Origin: Actinomyces israelii DSM 43320
GTDB lineage: Bacteria; Actinomycetota; Actinomycetes; Actinomycetales; Actinomycetaceae
Length of the DNA stretch: 35,593 nucleotides
Assembly (NCBI RefSeq): GCF_000711965.1
Contig: NZ_JONS01000022.1
Span: 32,574-68,166 of the forward strand
Direction: 5' to 3'
Part shown: in pieces, positions 8,191 through 16,620 of the stretch
How the letters are laid out: every line of letters begins with the position of its first letter
Numbering within the stretch: position 1 is the stretch's first letter
Position numbers and translations under genes: made by a program
Notes under the pieces: model-generated
Told to the model about the DNA's origin: nothing
The model's input: only the letters and a program-made list of their open reading frames with translations
The model's database searches: none

Positions 8191-8928
8191 ATGGCTTACA
8201 CCCTTGTGCTGCTCCGCCACGGCGAGAGCGATTGGAATGCGAAGAACCTCTTCACCGGCTGGGTCGACGTGCCGCTGTCCGAGAAGGGCCGTGCCGAGGC
8301 CGTCCATGGAGGTGAGCTGCTCAAGGAGGCGGGGGTCCTGCCTGAGAAGCTCTTCACCTCGATGCTGCGCCGCGCCATTACGACTGCCAACCTGGCCCTC
8401 GACGCCGCCGACCGCCACTGGATCCCGGTCGAGCGCAACTGGCGTCTCAACGAGCGCCACTACGGCGCGCTTCAGGGCAAGAACAAGAAGCAGACCCGCG
8501 ACGAGTACGGCGAGAAGCAGTTCATGCTCTGGCGCCGTTCCTACGACGTTCCTCCGCCGGCCATCGAGGCCGGCAGCGAGTTCTCCCAGGATGCCGACCC
8601 GCGCTATGCCGGCGAGCCCATCCCCGCCACCGAGTGCCTCAAGGACGTCCTGAACCGCATGCTCCCGTACTGGGAGAGCACCATCGTCCCCGAGATCAAG
8701 ACGGGCAAGGTCGTTCTCATCGCGGCGCACGGCAACTCGTTGCGTGCCATTGTCAAGCACCTCGACGGCATCTCCGACGCTGACATTGCGGGTGTCAACA
8801 TTCCCACTGGCATCCCGCTGGTATACGAGTTGGACGAGGAGACCCTCAAGCCCATCAAGAAGGGCGGTCGCTACCTCGACCCGGAGGCCGAGGCCAAGAT
8901 CGCGGCGGTCGCCAACCAGGGCAAGTGA
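8191..8928 (+). CDS. gpmA: 2,3-bisphosphoglycerate-dependent phosphoglycerate mutase
   Basis: Interconverts 3- and 2-phosphoglycerate in glycolysis. The 245-residue protein has the phospho-histidine motif [10 protein letters not shown] (His10), the [15 protein letters not shown] segment, the [15 protein letters not shown] substrate loop and the second catalytic His in [10 protein letters not shown]. Length matches the family. Start ATG 8191 is preceded by CAAGAT (8179-8184) six bases upstream or, less well, by AGGGG as a Shine-Dalgarno sequence. In mycobacteria gpm1 also sits beside senX3-regX3, so this neighbourhood is conserved. Confidence 0.96.
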   Translation: MAYTLVLLRHGESDWNAKNLFTGWVDVPLSEKGRAEAVHGGELLKEAGVLPEKLFTSMLRRAITTANLALDAADRHWIPVERNWRLNERHYGALQGKNKKQTRDEYGEKQFMLWRRSYDVPPPAIEAGSEFSQDADPRYAGEPIPATECLKDVLNRMLPYWESTIVPEIKTGKVVLIAAHGNSLRAIVKHLDGISDADIAGVNIPTGIPLVYELDEETLKPIKKGGRYLDPEAEAKIAAVANQGK

Positions 8929-8972
8929 CGCCGGCGGCATTGATGGTGCTGTAGGCGCACCCGTCTCTACGA

Positions 8973-9014
8973 CGGCGGTCTGCCGCTCCCCCGCGGGGGA
9001 GCGGCAGACCGCCG
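8973..9014. terminator. 42-bp perfect palindrome between gpmA and phoU
   Basis: Twenty bases (8973-8992) are exactly complementary to 8995-9014 around a central GC. It lies between the converging ends of gpmA (8928) and phoU (9096), so a bidirectional terminator is the simplest reading. No T-run is present on either side. Confidence 0.65.
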
Positions 9015-9046
9015 GTGCCTCTTCGCTGGTCCCGGCGCGGGAGTGA

Positions 9047-9078
9047 ACCGATCTCGAGCCGGAATGCGACTGATCTCG
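9047..9078 (+). repeat. 22-bp-period repeat, two units (locus B)
   Basis: ACCGATCTCG at 9047 is followed 22 bp later by ACTGATCTCG at 9069. The intervening 12 bases (AGCCGGAATGCG) resemble the spacers at the other loci. The pair lies between gpmA and phoU. Confidence 0.75.
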
Positions 9079-9095
9079 GTGAAGGGGACGGCGGC

Positions 9096-9740
9096 TCAGC
9101 CCGGGGCGCCGCCGGAGACCAGGTAGGCCATGCGGCGCGCCACCGACGTCGAGTGATCGCCGAAGCGCTCCAGGAAGCGCCCCATGAGGACCGCGTCGAC
9201 GACCTGCTGGCGGCTCAGCTCGTTGGCGGGGTCCAGGATCATCTGGAAGGACTGGCGGTGCAGGGCGTCGAGCTCGGAGTCGCCGCGCTGGATCTGCGCC
9301 GCCAGGTCCAGGTCGTGGGTCGCGATGAGGCGGGCGACGTCCGCCCCGGCGCGCACGGCGGCGTCGGCCATCTGCAGGATCAGGCCCATGACCGGTTCGG
9401 GGACCGGGGGCTCGGGGTAGCGTCCGCGCGCAATGGCGGCCACGTGCCGGGCCAGGTCGCCCTGCCGCTCCAGGGTCTGGGCCATGCGCAGGGCCGAGAT
9501 CACATTGCGCAGGTCCCCGGCCACGGGCTGCTGACGGGCCAGCAGCATAATGCACATGTCGTCGATGTCCCGCTGCAGGTCGTTGATGCGCTCGTCGGCG
9601 TCGATGACCTGCTCGGCGACAATGATGTCCCCGTTGCTGAGCGACTCGGCGGCCCGCTCGATCGCCGTCGCCACCTGCCTGGCCATGGTCTCAAGGTCCG
9701 AGCCGAGCTGCTTGAGCTCCTGATTGAAGATGTCTCGCAC
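9096..9740 (-). CDS. phoU: Phosphate signalling protein PhoU
   Basis: Negative modulator that couples phosphate transport to a SenX3/PhoR-type kinase. The 214-residue protein starts VRDIFNQELKQLGSDLETMARQV and shows two PhoU three-helix repeats with the metal-binding type segments NDLQRDIDDMCIMLLARQQPVAGDLR and LERFGDHSTSVARR. Start GTG 9740 has AGGAG upstream at normal spacing; the frame to 9815 is open but lacks support. It is divergent from senX3-regX3 with 163 bp between the starts, so the two units may share a control region. No Pst transporter is in the window. Confidence 0.94.
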   Translation of the reverse strand: MRDIFNQELKQLGSDLETMARQVATAIERAAESLSNGDIIVAEQVIDADERINDLQRDIDDMCIMLLARQQPVAGDLRNVISALRMAQTLERQGDLARHVAAIARGRYPEPPVPEPVMGLILQMADAAVRAGADVARLIATHDLDLAAQIQRGDSELDALHRQSFQMILDPANELSRQQVVDAVLMGRFLERFGDHSTSVARRMAYLVSGGAPG

Positions 9741-9903
9741 GGGGTCGCTCCTGATTCTGGGCCGGTTACGGGCCGGGTCGCGGCGGTCGGCCGCCCGGGG
9801 TCGGGCGTCTTCCAACGACCATTGTGGCCGCTGAGCGGGGCGGGCGGGGCGGCTCGCCCGGGAGGGCTCGCGATCGGCACCGTCCCGCCTCTACCCTTGG
9901 GGT

Positions 9904-11268
9904 GTGGGAAGTTTCGTGCTGCTGGTCAGTGTCGCCGTCGTGTGTGTCGGGATAGGCGCCGCTGCCGCCTTCGCCCTCGCTCCGCCCCTGTACGGCTCCC
10001 GCTCGAACGGCATCACCGCGGGCTCCACCCTTGAGGACGACGGCGTCGTGCCCGTCCTGGCGGCGCTGCGCTCGACCGTCGTCGTGCTCGACGACGACGA
10101 CGAGGTGCTGCGCGCCTCCGCCACCGCCTACACCTACAACATCGTGCGCGACGACGAGGTCTGCGAGCCGCAGGTGGCCGAGATGGTCGCCCGGGTGCGA
10201 GCCGGGGGGGCGCCCGAGGAGGCCGAGCTGGCCGTCGCCCGCGGACGCGTCGCCGGGGCCGGCCAGTTCCACCTGTACGTGCGCGTGGCCGCTATTGGGC
10301 GCGGCCGCATCCTCGTCCTCATCGAGGACCGCACCGCCGCCAAGCGGCTGGAGGACATGCGCCGCGACTTCGTGGCCAATGTCTCCCACGAGCTCAAGAC
10401 CCCAGTCGGCGCTATCGCCCTGCTGGCCGAGACCGTCGAGGGCGCCGTCGACGACCCCGATATCGTGCGCAACTACGTCGGCCGCATACGCCGGGAGACC
10501 ACGCGCCTGGGCGTGCTCGTCCAGGAGATCGTGGAACTCTCCCGCCTCCAGGAGGGGGACGCGCTGGTCGAGCCCGACGACGTCGACCTGGACGCCGTCG
10601 TCGCCGAGGCCATCGACCGGGTGCGCACCGAGGCCGAGGCCAAGGAGGTCACCCTCATCTCGGGCGGCACCCCCGGCCTGCACGTGCGCGGCGACGCCGC
10701 CCTCATCACCACGGCCGTGCGCAACCTGCTGGACAACGCCATCCGCTACTCCGACCCGCGCACGCGCGTGAGCGTGGGGATCAGCATTGATCGCACGGGC
10801 GCCGGTGATGGTGCGGGCGGCGCGGACGGTCCCGACGGCGCGGGCGGCGCAGGCGGTTCGGATGCCGACGACGTCGCCGGCGGCGCGGAGGGCGCCGCCG
10901 CAGCGGGCTCGACCGACGAGCTGGTGCGCATCGCCGTCGTCGACCAGGGCATCGGGATCGCCAAGGAGGCGCAGGAGCGCGTGTTCGAGCGCTTCTACCG
11001 CGTGGACAAGGCGCGGTCGCGGGCCACCGGCGGCACGGGGCTGGGCCTGTCCATCGTCAAGCACGTGGCCGCCGACCACGGCGGCACCGTCGAGCTGTGG
11101 TCCACCCCGGGGCGCGGGTCCACCTTCACCCTCGTCCTGCCGCGCCTGGTTCCGGAGCCGCCGGACCCGGCGGGCGCGGCCCCCGAGGCCGAGGCCGCCG
11201 TCGCCTCCGGTGCCGCGGGCGCGGCCTTCGCCGCCATCGCCGCGATCTCCGAGGAAGGCCAGACATGA
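9904..11268 (+). CDS. senX3: Sensor histidine kinase, SenX3/PhoR type
   Basis: Membrane sensor that phosphorylates RegX3, usually under phosphate limitation. The 454-residue protein has one clear N-terminal membrane helix (about 3-27), a PAS-like sensor region (about 45-145), a HisKA domain with phospho-acceptor His162 in FVANVSHELKTP, and an ATPase domain with the N-box NLLDNAIRYSDP, G1 DQGIGI, FERFYRVDKAR and G2 GGTGLGLSIVKH. An insert rich in Gly, Ala and Asp (about 299-337) sits inside the ATPase domain between the N-box and G1, a place where kinases tolerate loops. Start GTG 9904 follows TACCCT (9892-9897) by six bases, a leaderless layout. The stop overlaps the regX3 start (ATGA). Confidence 0.92.
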   Translation: MGSFVLLVSVAVVCVGIGAAAAFALAPPLYGSRSNGITAGSTLEDDGVVPVLAALRSTVVVLDDDDEVLRASATAYTYNIVRDDEVCEPQVAEMVARVRAGGAPEEAELAVARGRVAGAGQFHLYVRVAAIGRGRILVLIEDRTAAKRLEDMRRDFVANVSHELKTPVGAIALLAETVEGAVDDPDIVRNYVGRIRRETTRLGVLVQEIVELSRLQEGDALVEPDDVDLDAVVAEAIDRVRTEAEAKEVTLISGGTPGLHVRGDAALITTAVRNLLDNAIRYSDPRTRVSVGISIDRTGAGDGAGGADGPDGAGGAGGSDADDVAGGAEGAAAAGSTDELVRIAVVDQGIGIAKEAQERVFERFYRVDKARSRATGGTGLGLSIVKHVAADHGGTVELWSTPGRGSTFTLVLPRLVPEPPDPAGAAPEAEAAVASGAAGAAFAAIAAISEEGQT

Positions 11269-11978
11269 CCCGTATCCTGCTCGTCGAGGACGAGGAGAAC
11301 TACCGAGAGCCGCTGGCCCTCAGCCTGCGCCGCGACGGCTTCGAGGTCGTGGAGGCGCAGGACGGGGCGGCCGCCATCGAGCGCTTCGAGGCGGCCGGCA
11401 GGTCCGGCGGGCCCGCTTCGATCGACCTCGTGCTGCTCGACCTCATGCTCCCGCGCCTGTCGGGCACGGAGGTGTGCCGCCGCATACGGCGCATCTCCAG
11501 GGTCCCCGTCATTATGGTCACGGCCAAGGACTCCGAGATCGACAAGATCGTGGGCCTGGAGATCGGCGCGGATGACTACGTCACCAAGCCGTACTCCTAC
11601 CGCGAGCTGCTCGCCCGCGTGCACGCCGTCCTGCGGCGCAGCCATGAGGACGGGCCCCAGGAGCTGCTGCTGAGCGCGGGCCGGGTCATGATGGACGTCG
11701 AGCGCCACGAGGTGCGCGTCGACGGCGAGGCCGTCACCATGCCGCTGCGAGAGTTCGAGCTGCTCGAGCTGTTCCTGCGAAACCCCGACCGCGTGCTGAC
11801 GCGCAGTCAGATTATTGAGCGGATATGGGGGGCGAACTACGTGGGGGACACCAAGACCCTCGACGTCCACGTCAAGCGGATTCGAGCCAAGATCGAGGTC
11901 GAGCCGAGCGCGCCCCGGCTGCTGACCACGGTGCGCGGAGTCGGGTACATGCTGGTCACCTCTGACGACTCCGCTTAG
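11265..11978 (+). CDS. regX3: Response regulator, RegX3/PhoB type
   Basis: OmpR/PhoB-family transcription factor paired with SenX3. The 237-residue protein has a receiver domain with LLVEDEENY, phospho-acceptor Asp59 in LVLLDLMLPRLSG and Lys108 in YVTKPYS. The winged-helix domain contains MPLREFELLELFLRNPDRVLTRSQIIERIWG and ends TTVRGVGYML. ATG 11265 overlaps the kinase stop and is preceded by GAGGAAGG. With phoU next door it forms a phosphate-response module. PHO-type sites are expected as 11-bp direct repeats, and one perfect candidate lies at 3980-4001. Confidence 0.95.
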   Translation: MTRILLVEDEENYREPLALSLRRDGFEVVEAQDGAAAIERFEAAGRSGGPASIDLVLLDLMLPRLSGTEVCRRIRRISRVPVIMVTAKDSEIDKIVGLEIGADDYVTKPYSYRELLARVHAVLRRSHEDGPQELLLSAGRVMMDVERHEVRVDGEAVTMPLREFELLELFLRNPDRVLTRSQIIERIWGANYVGDTKTLDVHVKRIRAKIEVEPSAPRLLTTVRGVGYMLVTSDDSA

Positions 11979-12105
11979 CCCCGGGTCCTGGGGCGGCCCC
12001 GGGCCGGGGGGGTGCAGCCGGGGGGCGGGACGGGTCGCTGAAGGTTGCGCGTTCCACCGTGTGACCTGTGAGGTACCTCCCCGGAATATGCGCGCCATTC
12101 CCTGG

Positions 12106-12147
12106 TAAACTGAGGTTCCTGCCATTAGCTACGGAGTGACGTCACCT
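12106..12147 (+). promoter_or_regulatory. carD promoter region
   Basis: TAAACT (12106-12111) is a good -10 box, 37 bp before the ATG. The -35 position at 17-bp spacing reads GGAATA, unlike the usual TTGAC. GGAG at 12133-12136 could serve as a weak Shine-Dalgarno sequence. Confidence 0.45.
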
Positions 12148-12642
12148 ATGACCTTTGAAGTCGGCGAGACCGTCGTCTACCCCCACCACGGCGCGGCCCG
12201 GATTATTGATATCCGCCAGCGCAAAGTACGCGGTGAGGAGAAGACCTATCTACAGCTCGAGGTTGCGCAGGGAGACCTGACAATCCTCGTCCCCGCGGAG
12301 AGCGTGGAGCTCATCGGGGTGCGGGACGTGGTGGATGAGGCCGGACTCGAAAAGGTCTTCGACGTGCTGCGCGCCCCGCTCACTGAGGAGCCCACCAACT
12401 GGTCGCGCCGTTTCAAGGCCAACCAGGAGAAGATCGCTTCCGGTGACGTTATTAAGGTCGCCGAGGTCGTCCGCGATCTTTCCCGCCGAGACACCGATCG
12501 CGGCCTGTCCGCCGGGGAGAAGCGCATGCTGTCCAAGGCGCGCCAGATCCTCGTCTCCGAGCTCGCCCTCGCCGAGAAGACCGCCGAGGACCAGGCCGAG
12601 TCCAAGCTCGACGAGGTCCTCGCCTCCGGCACCGCCGCCTGA
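12148..12642 (+). CDS. carD: CarD-family RNA polymerase-binding regulator
   Basis: Essential actinobacterial factor that binds the RNA polymerase beta subunit and stabilises open promoter complexes. The 164-residue protein starts [19 protein letters not shown], the RNA-polymerase interaction domain. The helical DNA-binding domain has Trp85 in [14 protein letters not shown], the Trp that wedges into the upstream edge of the bubble in mycobacterial CarD. ATG 12148 is chosen over GTG 12136 because the family starts at this Met. It is followed after 9 nt by ispD, a conserved pair in actinobacteria. Confidence 0.96.
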   Translation: MTFEVGETVVYPHHGAARIIDIRQRKVRGEEKTYLQLEVAQGDLTILVPAESVELIGVRDVVDEAGLEKVFDVLRAPLTEEPTNWSRRFKANQEKIASGDVIKVAEVVRDLSRRDTDRGLSAGEKRMLSKARQILVSELALAEKTAEDQAESKLDEVLASGTAA

Positions 12643-12651
12643 GAGCCGCTC

Positions 12652-13638
12652 GTGCCCGCGACGGATGGGGCCGGCAGCACCGATGCTGCCGGACGCGCCG
12701 GCGGGGCCGGTTGCGCCGACGGCGATGGGGGCGGCGTCGTCGCCGTCCTGACCGCGGCGGGCTCCGGGACCCGTCTGGGCGCCGCCGGACCCAAGGCGCT
12801 CGTCGAGGTCGCCGGGGAGAGCCTGGTGCGCCGTGCGGTGCGCTGCCTGGCCGCCTCGGGCGTCGTCGATCATGTCGTCGTCACCGCGCCCGCGGAGCAC
12901 ATCGCCCGCTTCGAGGCTGAGCTCGTCGGGCTCGTCTCCGGGCACGCGACTGGGCCTGCCTCTGAGCCCGCCTCCGGCCCTGCGGTGAAGCCCGGGGCCG
13001 GGGCCGACTCCGCGGCACGGTCCGACACCGGGACGGCCGGACCTCGCGCCGGTGACCCCGGCGGGGCCCGCGGCGCCCCCATCGGCATTGAGGTCGTTCC
13101 CGGCTCGCCCGACTCCCGGCAGGCCAGCGTCTCCCTCGGCCTGGCCGCCGCGCTGGCCGCCCGGCCCGGCGCGGCCGTCGTCCTCGTCCACGACGCCGCC
13201 CGCGCCCTCACCCCGCCCGAGGTCGTGCGCCGCGTGGTGGCCGCGGTGCGGGCGGGATACGACGCCGTCGTCCCCGCCGTGCCCGTGAGCGACACGGTCA
13301 AGGAGGTCGCCGCCACGGGCCGGGCGGGCGCGGGCCCGGCCGACGCGGGCGGCGCCCCCGCCGCCGACACGCCGGTCGAGGTGGTCGTGGGGACCCCCCA
13401 CCGCTCCCGGCTGCGGGCGGTGCAGACCCCGCAGGGCTTCGCCTCGGCCACCCTGGTCGCCGCCCACCGGCTGGGCGCCGACCGCGCCGCCGACGAGGCC
13501 CGGGCCGCCTCCGACGACGCCGGACTCGTCGAGGCCGCCGGCGGCACCGTCGTCGTCGTCGAGGGAGACCCCCTCGCCATGAAGGTCACCACGCCGCTCG
13601 ACCTCGCCCTGGCCGAGGTCCTCGCGCCCGCTCGGTGA
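12652..13638 (+). CDS. ispD: 2-C-methyl-D-erythritol 4-phosphate cytidylyltransferase
   Basis: Third enzyme of the MEP isoprenoid pathway, joining MEP to CMP. The 328-residue protein has the nucleotide-binding start VVAVLTAAGSGTRLGAAGPKA, then VPGSPDSRQASVSLGL, VLVHDAARALTPP and LRAVQTPQGF. It is about 90 residues longer than usual. The extra length is a 28-residue N-terminal tail and two low-complexity inserts, about 97-144 and 222-243. Start GTG 12652 is nine bases after the carD stop. In many actinobacteria ispF follows directly or is fused; here the next gene is an MFS transporter with its own promoter, so ispF must lie elsewhere. Confidence 0.93.
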   Translation: MPATDGAGSTDAAGRAGGAGCADGDGGGVVAVLTAAGSGTRLGAAGPKALVEVAGESLVRRAVRCLAASGVVDHVVVTAPAEHIARFEAELVGLVSGHATGPASEPASGPAVKPGAGADSAARSDTGTAGPRAGDPGGARGAPIGIEVVPGSPDSRQASVSLGLAAALAARPGAAVVLVHDAARALTPPEVVRRVVAAVRAGYDAVVPAVPVSDTVKEVAATGRAGAGPADAGGAPAADTPVEVVVGTPHRSRLRAVQTPQGFASATLVAAHRLGADRAADEARAASDDAGLVEAAGGTVVVVEGDPLAMKVTTPLDLALAEVLAPAR

Positions 13639-13756
13639 CGCCCGCCGCGGGCGCCGTCGGGCGACGGGCCGCGCCGTCCGTCGCAGTGACCGATCGGCCA
13701 TCCTCAACGGCGCCAAGGCCGCCGCACGACCGCCTGCGGCGCCGTAGGCTCACAGC

Positions 13757-15250
13757 ATGACCCACCCCCAGTCCGAGGGCGACCTGCTCAGCGCCCCCCA
13801 GCACGAGACCAAGCCCTACAGCGGCATCCATCCGGGCGGGCCGACCCGCCTGCTGTCCTGGCCCGTCCTCGCCTGGGGGCTGTGGGACTGGGGGAGCGCC
13901 GCCTTCAACGCCGTCATCACGACCTTCGTCTTCACCGTCTACCTCACCGGCCCCGACTTCGGCGTGAAGGCGGCCAACGAGTCCGCCCTCTCGCTGGGAC
14001 TGTCGATCGCCGGATTCATTATCGCCCTGCTGGCGCCGGTCACCGGGCAGAGGGCCGACAGGGCGGGGCGGACCGTCTTCTGGCTCGGCGCCTACACGAC
14101 CATTGTCGTGGCCATCAGCGCGGCGCTGTTCCTCGTGCTGCCGCGGCCGAGCCACCTCTGGCTCGGCATCGCGCTGCTGGGGGTCGGCAACATCTTCTTC
14201 GAGCTGGCGAGCGTCAACTACAACGGCATCCTGCCCCAGATCGCCACCAGGGACAGGGTCGGCGCCGTCTCCGGGCTCGGCTGGGGCATGGGCTACGTCG
14301 GTGGCATCGTCCTGCTGCTCATTGTGTATGTCGGCTTCATCAATCCCCGCGTCGGCTGGTTCGGGGTCACCGCGGACAACGGGCTGAGCGTCCGCGCCTC
14401 CATGCTCGTTGCCGCCGTCTGGTTCGGGCTGAGCGCGATCCCGGTCCTGGTGACCCAGTCCGGCAGGCGGGGCCGGCGGCGTCGGCAGGCCATTCTCGAG
14501 GACGCTCAGCGCGGTGCGGACCGTGAGAAGGCCGGGCTCGAGGCCGAGCCGGCCGAGCCGTCGCAGGGGCCGGCCGTGCGGGTCCGCCGGCAGGAGTCGA
14601 TCTGGGGCTCCTACAAGCGACTGTGGCGCACGCTCGTGGCGCTGCACCGCACTCATCCCGAGGTGCTGTGGTTCCTGCTCGCCGCCGCCATCTTCCGCGA
14701 CGGCCTGGCCGGCGTGTTCACCTACGGCGGCGTTGTCGCCCAGAACACCTTCGGCTTCACCAGCGGCGATGTTCTCGTCTTCGCCGTCGCGGCCAACGTG
14801 ATCGCGGGCGTCGCGACCATCGCCTCGGGGGCGCTCGACGACCGCATCGGCCCCCGCAGGGTGATCATCGGGTCGCTGACGATCCTCGTGTGCGCGGGCG
14901 TCGGCGTGTTCTTCCTGCACGGCGGCGGAGCGAGGGTGTTCTGGGTGCTCGGCCTGGTCCTGGCCGGGTGCGTCGGCCCGACCCAGTCGGCGGCGCGCTC
15001 CTTCCTGGCGCGCGTGATCCCCAAGGGGCGCGAGGGCGAGATCTTCGGCCTGTACGCCACGACGGGCCGCGCCGTGTCCTTCCTGGCGCCGGCGATGTAC
15101 GGGACGTTCATCTGGATCGGCGTCCTCGTCGGCGGCGCGGAGGCCTCCCACTGGGGCATCCTCGGGATCATGCTGGTCCTGGTGATCGGTCTGCTGCTGA
15201 CGGTCCGGATCAAGGACCCCGCCGGGCACATCACCGACCTGGGGGACTGA
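13757..15250 (+). CDS. MFS transporter, UMF1 (Atg22-like) family
   Basis: Predicted 12-helix inner-membrane transporter of 497 residues. LAWGLWDWGSAAFNAVITTFVFTVYL near residues 37-62 is the family's signature first helix. VTGQRADRAGRTV is the loop 2-3 motif, and a second-half counterpart reads GALDDRIGPRRVI. A charged cytosolic loop (about 236-290) joins the halves. Substrate is unknown; yeast Atg22 exports vacuolar amino acids, but function should not be carried over. ATG 13757 follows TAGGCT (13745-13750) by six bases. The gene is monocistronic and ends against the converging DUF2218 gene. Confidence 0.87.
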   Translation: MTHPQSEGDLLSAPQHETKPYSGIHPGGPTRLLSWPVLAWGLWDWGSAAFNAVITTFVFTVYLTGPDFGVKAANESALSLGLSIAGFIIALLAPVTGQRADRAGRTVFWLGAYTTIVVAISAALFLVLPRPSHLWLGIALLGVGNIFFELASVNYNGILPQIATRDRVGAVSGLGWGMGYVGGIVLLLIVYVGFINPRVGWFGVTADNGLSVRASMLVAAVWFGLSAIPVLVTQSGRRGRRRRQAILEDAQRGADREKAGLEAEPAEPSQGPAVRVRRQESIWGSYKRLWRTLVALHRTHPEVLWFLLAAAIFRDGLAGVFTYGGVVAQNTFGFTSGDVLVFAVAANVIAGVATIASGALDDRIGPRRVIIGSLTILVCAGVGVFFLHGGGARVFWVLGLVLAGCVGPTQSAARSFLARVIPKGREGEIFGLYATTGRAVSFLAPAMYGTFIWIGVLVGGAEASHWGILGIMLVLVIGLLLTVRIKDPAGHITDLGD

Positions 15251-15389
15251 GGGCGGCGCGGGGAGGACCCGCCGGCGCGGGCCGTCGTCGGCCCGGGGCT
15301 CGGGGCGAGGCCCGCGGACAGGGCGCGGCACCGGTAGTCGTCTGCCCTGCGGCCCGGGGGCCTGGGGCCCTGCGGCCCGGGGCGGTGGC

Positions 15390-15413
15390 GGCCTGGGCCG
15401 CGCGGCTCAGGCC
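15390..15413. terminator. Hairpin at the converging ends of the MFS and DUF2218 genes
   Basis: GGCCTGGGCCGC (15390-15401) and GCGGCTCAGGCC (15402-15413) are complementary with one G-T pair, and the right arm overlaps the stop codon of the reverse gene. The rest of 15251-15406 is G/C-rich with no gene. Confidence 0.35.
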
Positions 15414-15820
15414 CGCCGGGCCTCGCGCTCGGCGCGCGTGCGGGCCATGTCCTCCTCGGACAGCGGCCCCTGGGCGGTGCCGGGGGCGCCGTCGTCGCGC
15501 ACCCAGGAGACGGCGAGCCCCTCCTTGTGCCCGAAGCGGGCCAGGTGGGTGCCCGTGACCCGCTCCAGGCGCGCCAGATCCGCCTCCGTCGTGCGCAGCG
15601 CGAGGACGAGCGCGCCCTCGTCGCAGGCCAGCTCGACGACGCCGGTCACCGGGCCCTCCCGGTTGAAGGACAGCGAGCCGGTGGCGGAGGCGTCGTCCCA
15701 GGCCGTCGTGATCTTGCGGCCCATGTGGGCGACCAGCTGGCGGCCGTACCGGTCGGGCCGGTCCGTGGCGACGCGGGCGACGGAGCTGCGGTCGAATGCG
15801 GGGGTCTCGGAGGCGCTCAT
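15407..15820 (-). CDS. DUF2218 domain protein, probably iron-regulated
   Basis: A 137-residue cytosolic protein. The core DRYGRQLVAHMGRKI..WDD..GSLSF and the following strands (VVELACDEGALVLALRTTEADLARLERVTGTHLARFGHKEGLAVSW) match the DUF2218 family as I know it. Members are often linked to siderophore and iron genes, and biochemical function is not established. ATG 15820 has no Shine-Dalgarno sequence but a TAGCCT box seven bases upstream, inside a DtxR/IdeR-like palindrome. No siderophore genes flank it here. Confidence 0.8.
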   Translation of the reverse strand: MSASETPAFDRSSVARVATDRPDRYGRQLVAHMGRKITTAWDDASATGSLSFNREGPVTGVVELACDEGALVLALRTTEADLARLERVTGTHLARFGHKEGLAVSWVRDDGAPGTAQGPLSEEDMARTRAEREARRA

Positions 15821-15825
15821 GATTT

Positions 15826-15839
15826 TAAGGCTACCCTTA
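15826..15839 (-). promoter_or_regulatory. DtxR/IdeR-like iron box over the DUF2218 promoter
   Basis: Reverse strand reads TAAGGGTAGCCTTA, an inverted repeat TAAGG-N4-CCTTA that shares the GGNTAGCCT heart of the DtxR consensus (TTAGGTTAGCCTAACCTAA). The putative -10 TAGCCT lies within it and the ATG starts six bases beyond, so binding would block transcription. Confidence 0.5.
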
Positions 15840-15918
15840 CTCGACAGTCCGTCCGCGGCTCTTCGTCGACGCTTCTCCGGCTCCTCTCCCCCGACTTCCC
15901 GCCGGGGGCGACGGGCGG

Positions 15919-16314
15919 TCAGGCGCCGGCCGGGCCGCCGCCCGTGTCGGGGCCGACCTCGGCCAGGGCGAGCACGTGCCCGTCGGGGTCCAGGGCGTAG
16001 CCGACCGACTCGCCCCACGGCCGACCGGACAGCGGAGCGAGGACGCGGCCTCCGGCGGGCTCGACCCGCTCCAGGGCGGCGGCGGCGTCGCGGCGCCGCA
16101 GGTAGATCTCGCAGCGCTGGCCCGTGCCCGGGGTGATGCCCGGAACGCGTGCGACCGAGTCGCGCTCGGGCACGAGGCCCAGCGTGAGGTCCTCGAGGTC
16201 GAACTCGGTCATGCCGGGCGCGTCCAGGGCGGGGGAGGCCCCGAGGACCCGGCGGTAGAAGGACGCGGCGCGATCCTGGTCCTCGACGTAGAGGATGACC
16301 TCGGTGCGGTGCAT
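15919..16314 (-). CDS. VOC (glyoxalase/bleomycin-resistance fold) family protein
   Basis: A 131-residue protein with a vicinal-oxygen-chelate fold: TEVILYVEDQDRAASFYRRVLG at the start, PGMTEFDLEDLTLGLVPE, and the C-terminal strand set PWGESVGYALDPDGHVLALAE. Such proteins act as lyases, isomerases or drug-binding proteins; the substrate cannot be inferred. ATG 16314 follows TACGGT (16321-16326, reverse strand) by six bases, again a leaderless layout. It is divergent from the MMPL exporter. Confidence 0.82.
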   Translation of the reverse strand: MHRTEVILYVEDQDRAASFYRRVLGASPALDAPGMTEFDLEDLTLGLVPERDSVARVPGITPGTGQRCEIYLRRRDAAAALERVEPAGGRVLAPLSGRPWGESVGYALDPDGHVLALAEVGPDTGGGPAGA

Positions 16315-16403
16315 GCAAGAACCGTAGCGCAGCTCCCGGCGACCGGCACGGTGTGGCGCGGATCTCCTCCCGGGCGTCTCGGCCACCGGACGCCCCACCT
16401 CGT

Positions 16404-16435
16404 CGAGATCGGTCCGCTTCCGCGTCGAGATCGGT
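16404..16435 (-). repeat. 22-bp-period repeat, two units (locus C)
   Basis: CGAGATCGGT occurs at 16404-16413 and 16426-16435, exactly 22 bp apart, with the surrounding 22-mer almost fully duplicated. Read on the reverse strand this is ACCGATCTCG with an ACGCGGAAGCGG spacer. It lies between the divergent VOC and MMPL genes. Confidence 0.85.
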
Positions 16436-16482
16436 CCGCTTCCGCACGAGTCGCCTCCTGAGCGGTATCGCCGACCGGGCTG

Positions 16483-16536
16483 TTGACTCGCGGCCATGAG
16501 CGGCCTACTGTTACAGCCATATAAAAACGATCGTTT
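16483..16536 (+). promoter_or_regulatory. MMPL promoter with AAACGATCGTTT operator
   Basis: TTGACT (16483-16488) and TACTGT (16506-16511) are 17 bp apart. The palindrome AAACGATCGTTT at 16525-16536 lies where the transcript should start, a repressor position typical of TetR-type sites. The 12-mer AACGATCGTTTC is repeated at the promoter of the ABC fusion gene (26145-26156). Confidence 0.65.
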
Positions 16537-16620
16537 CGTTATGGATGGGCCTCGCGCACGCTCCCGGGACCCGGACATGCCGACGAGTCTTCCCACGCCG
16601 CTGCACACGAAGGGCCTGAC

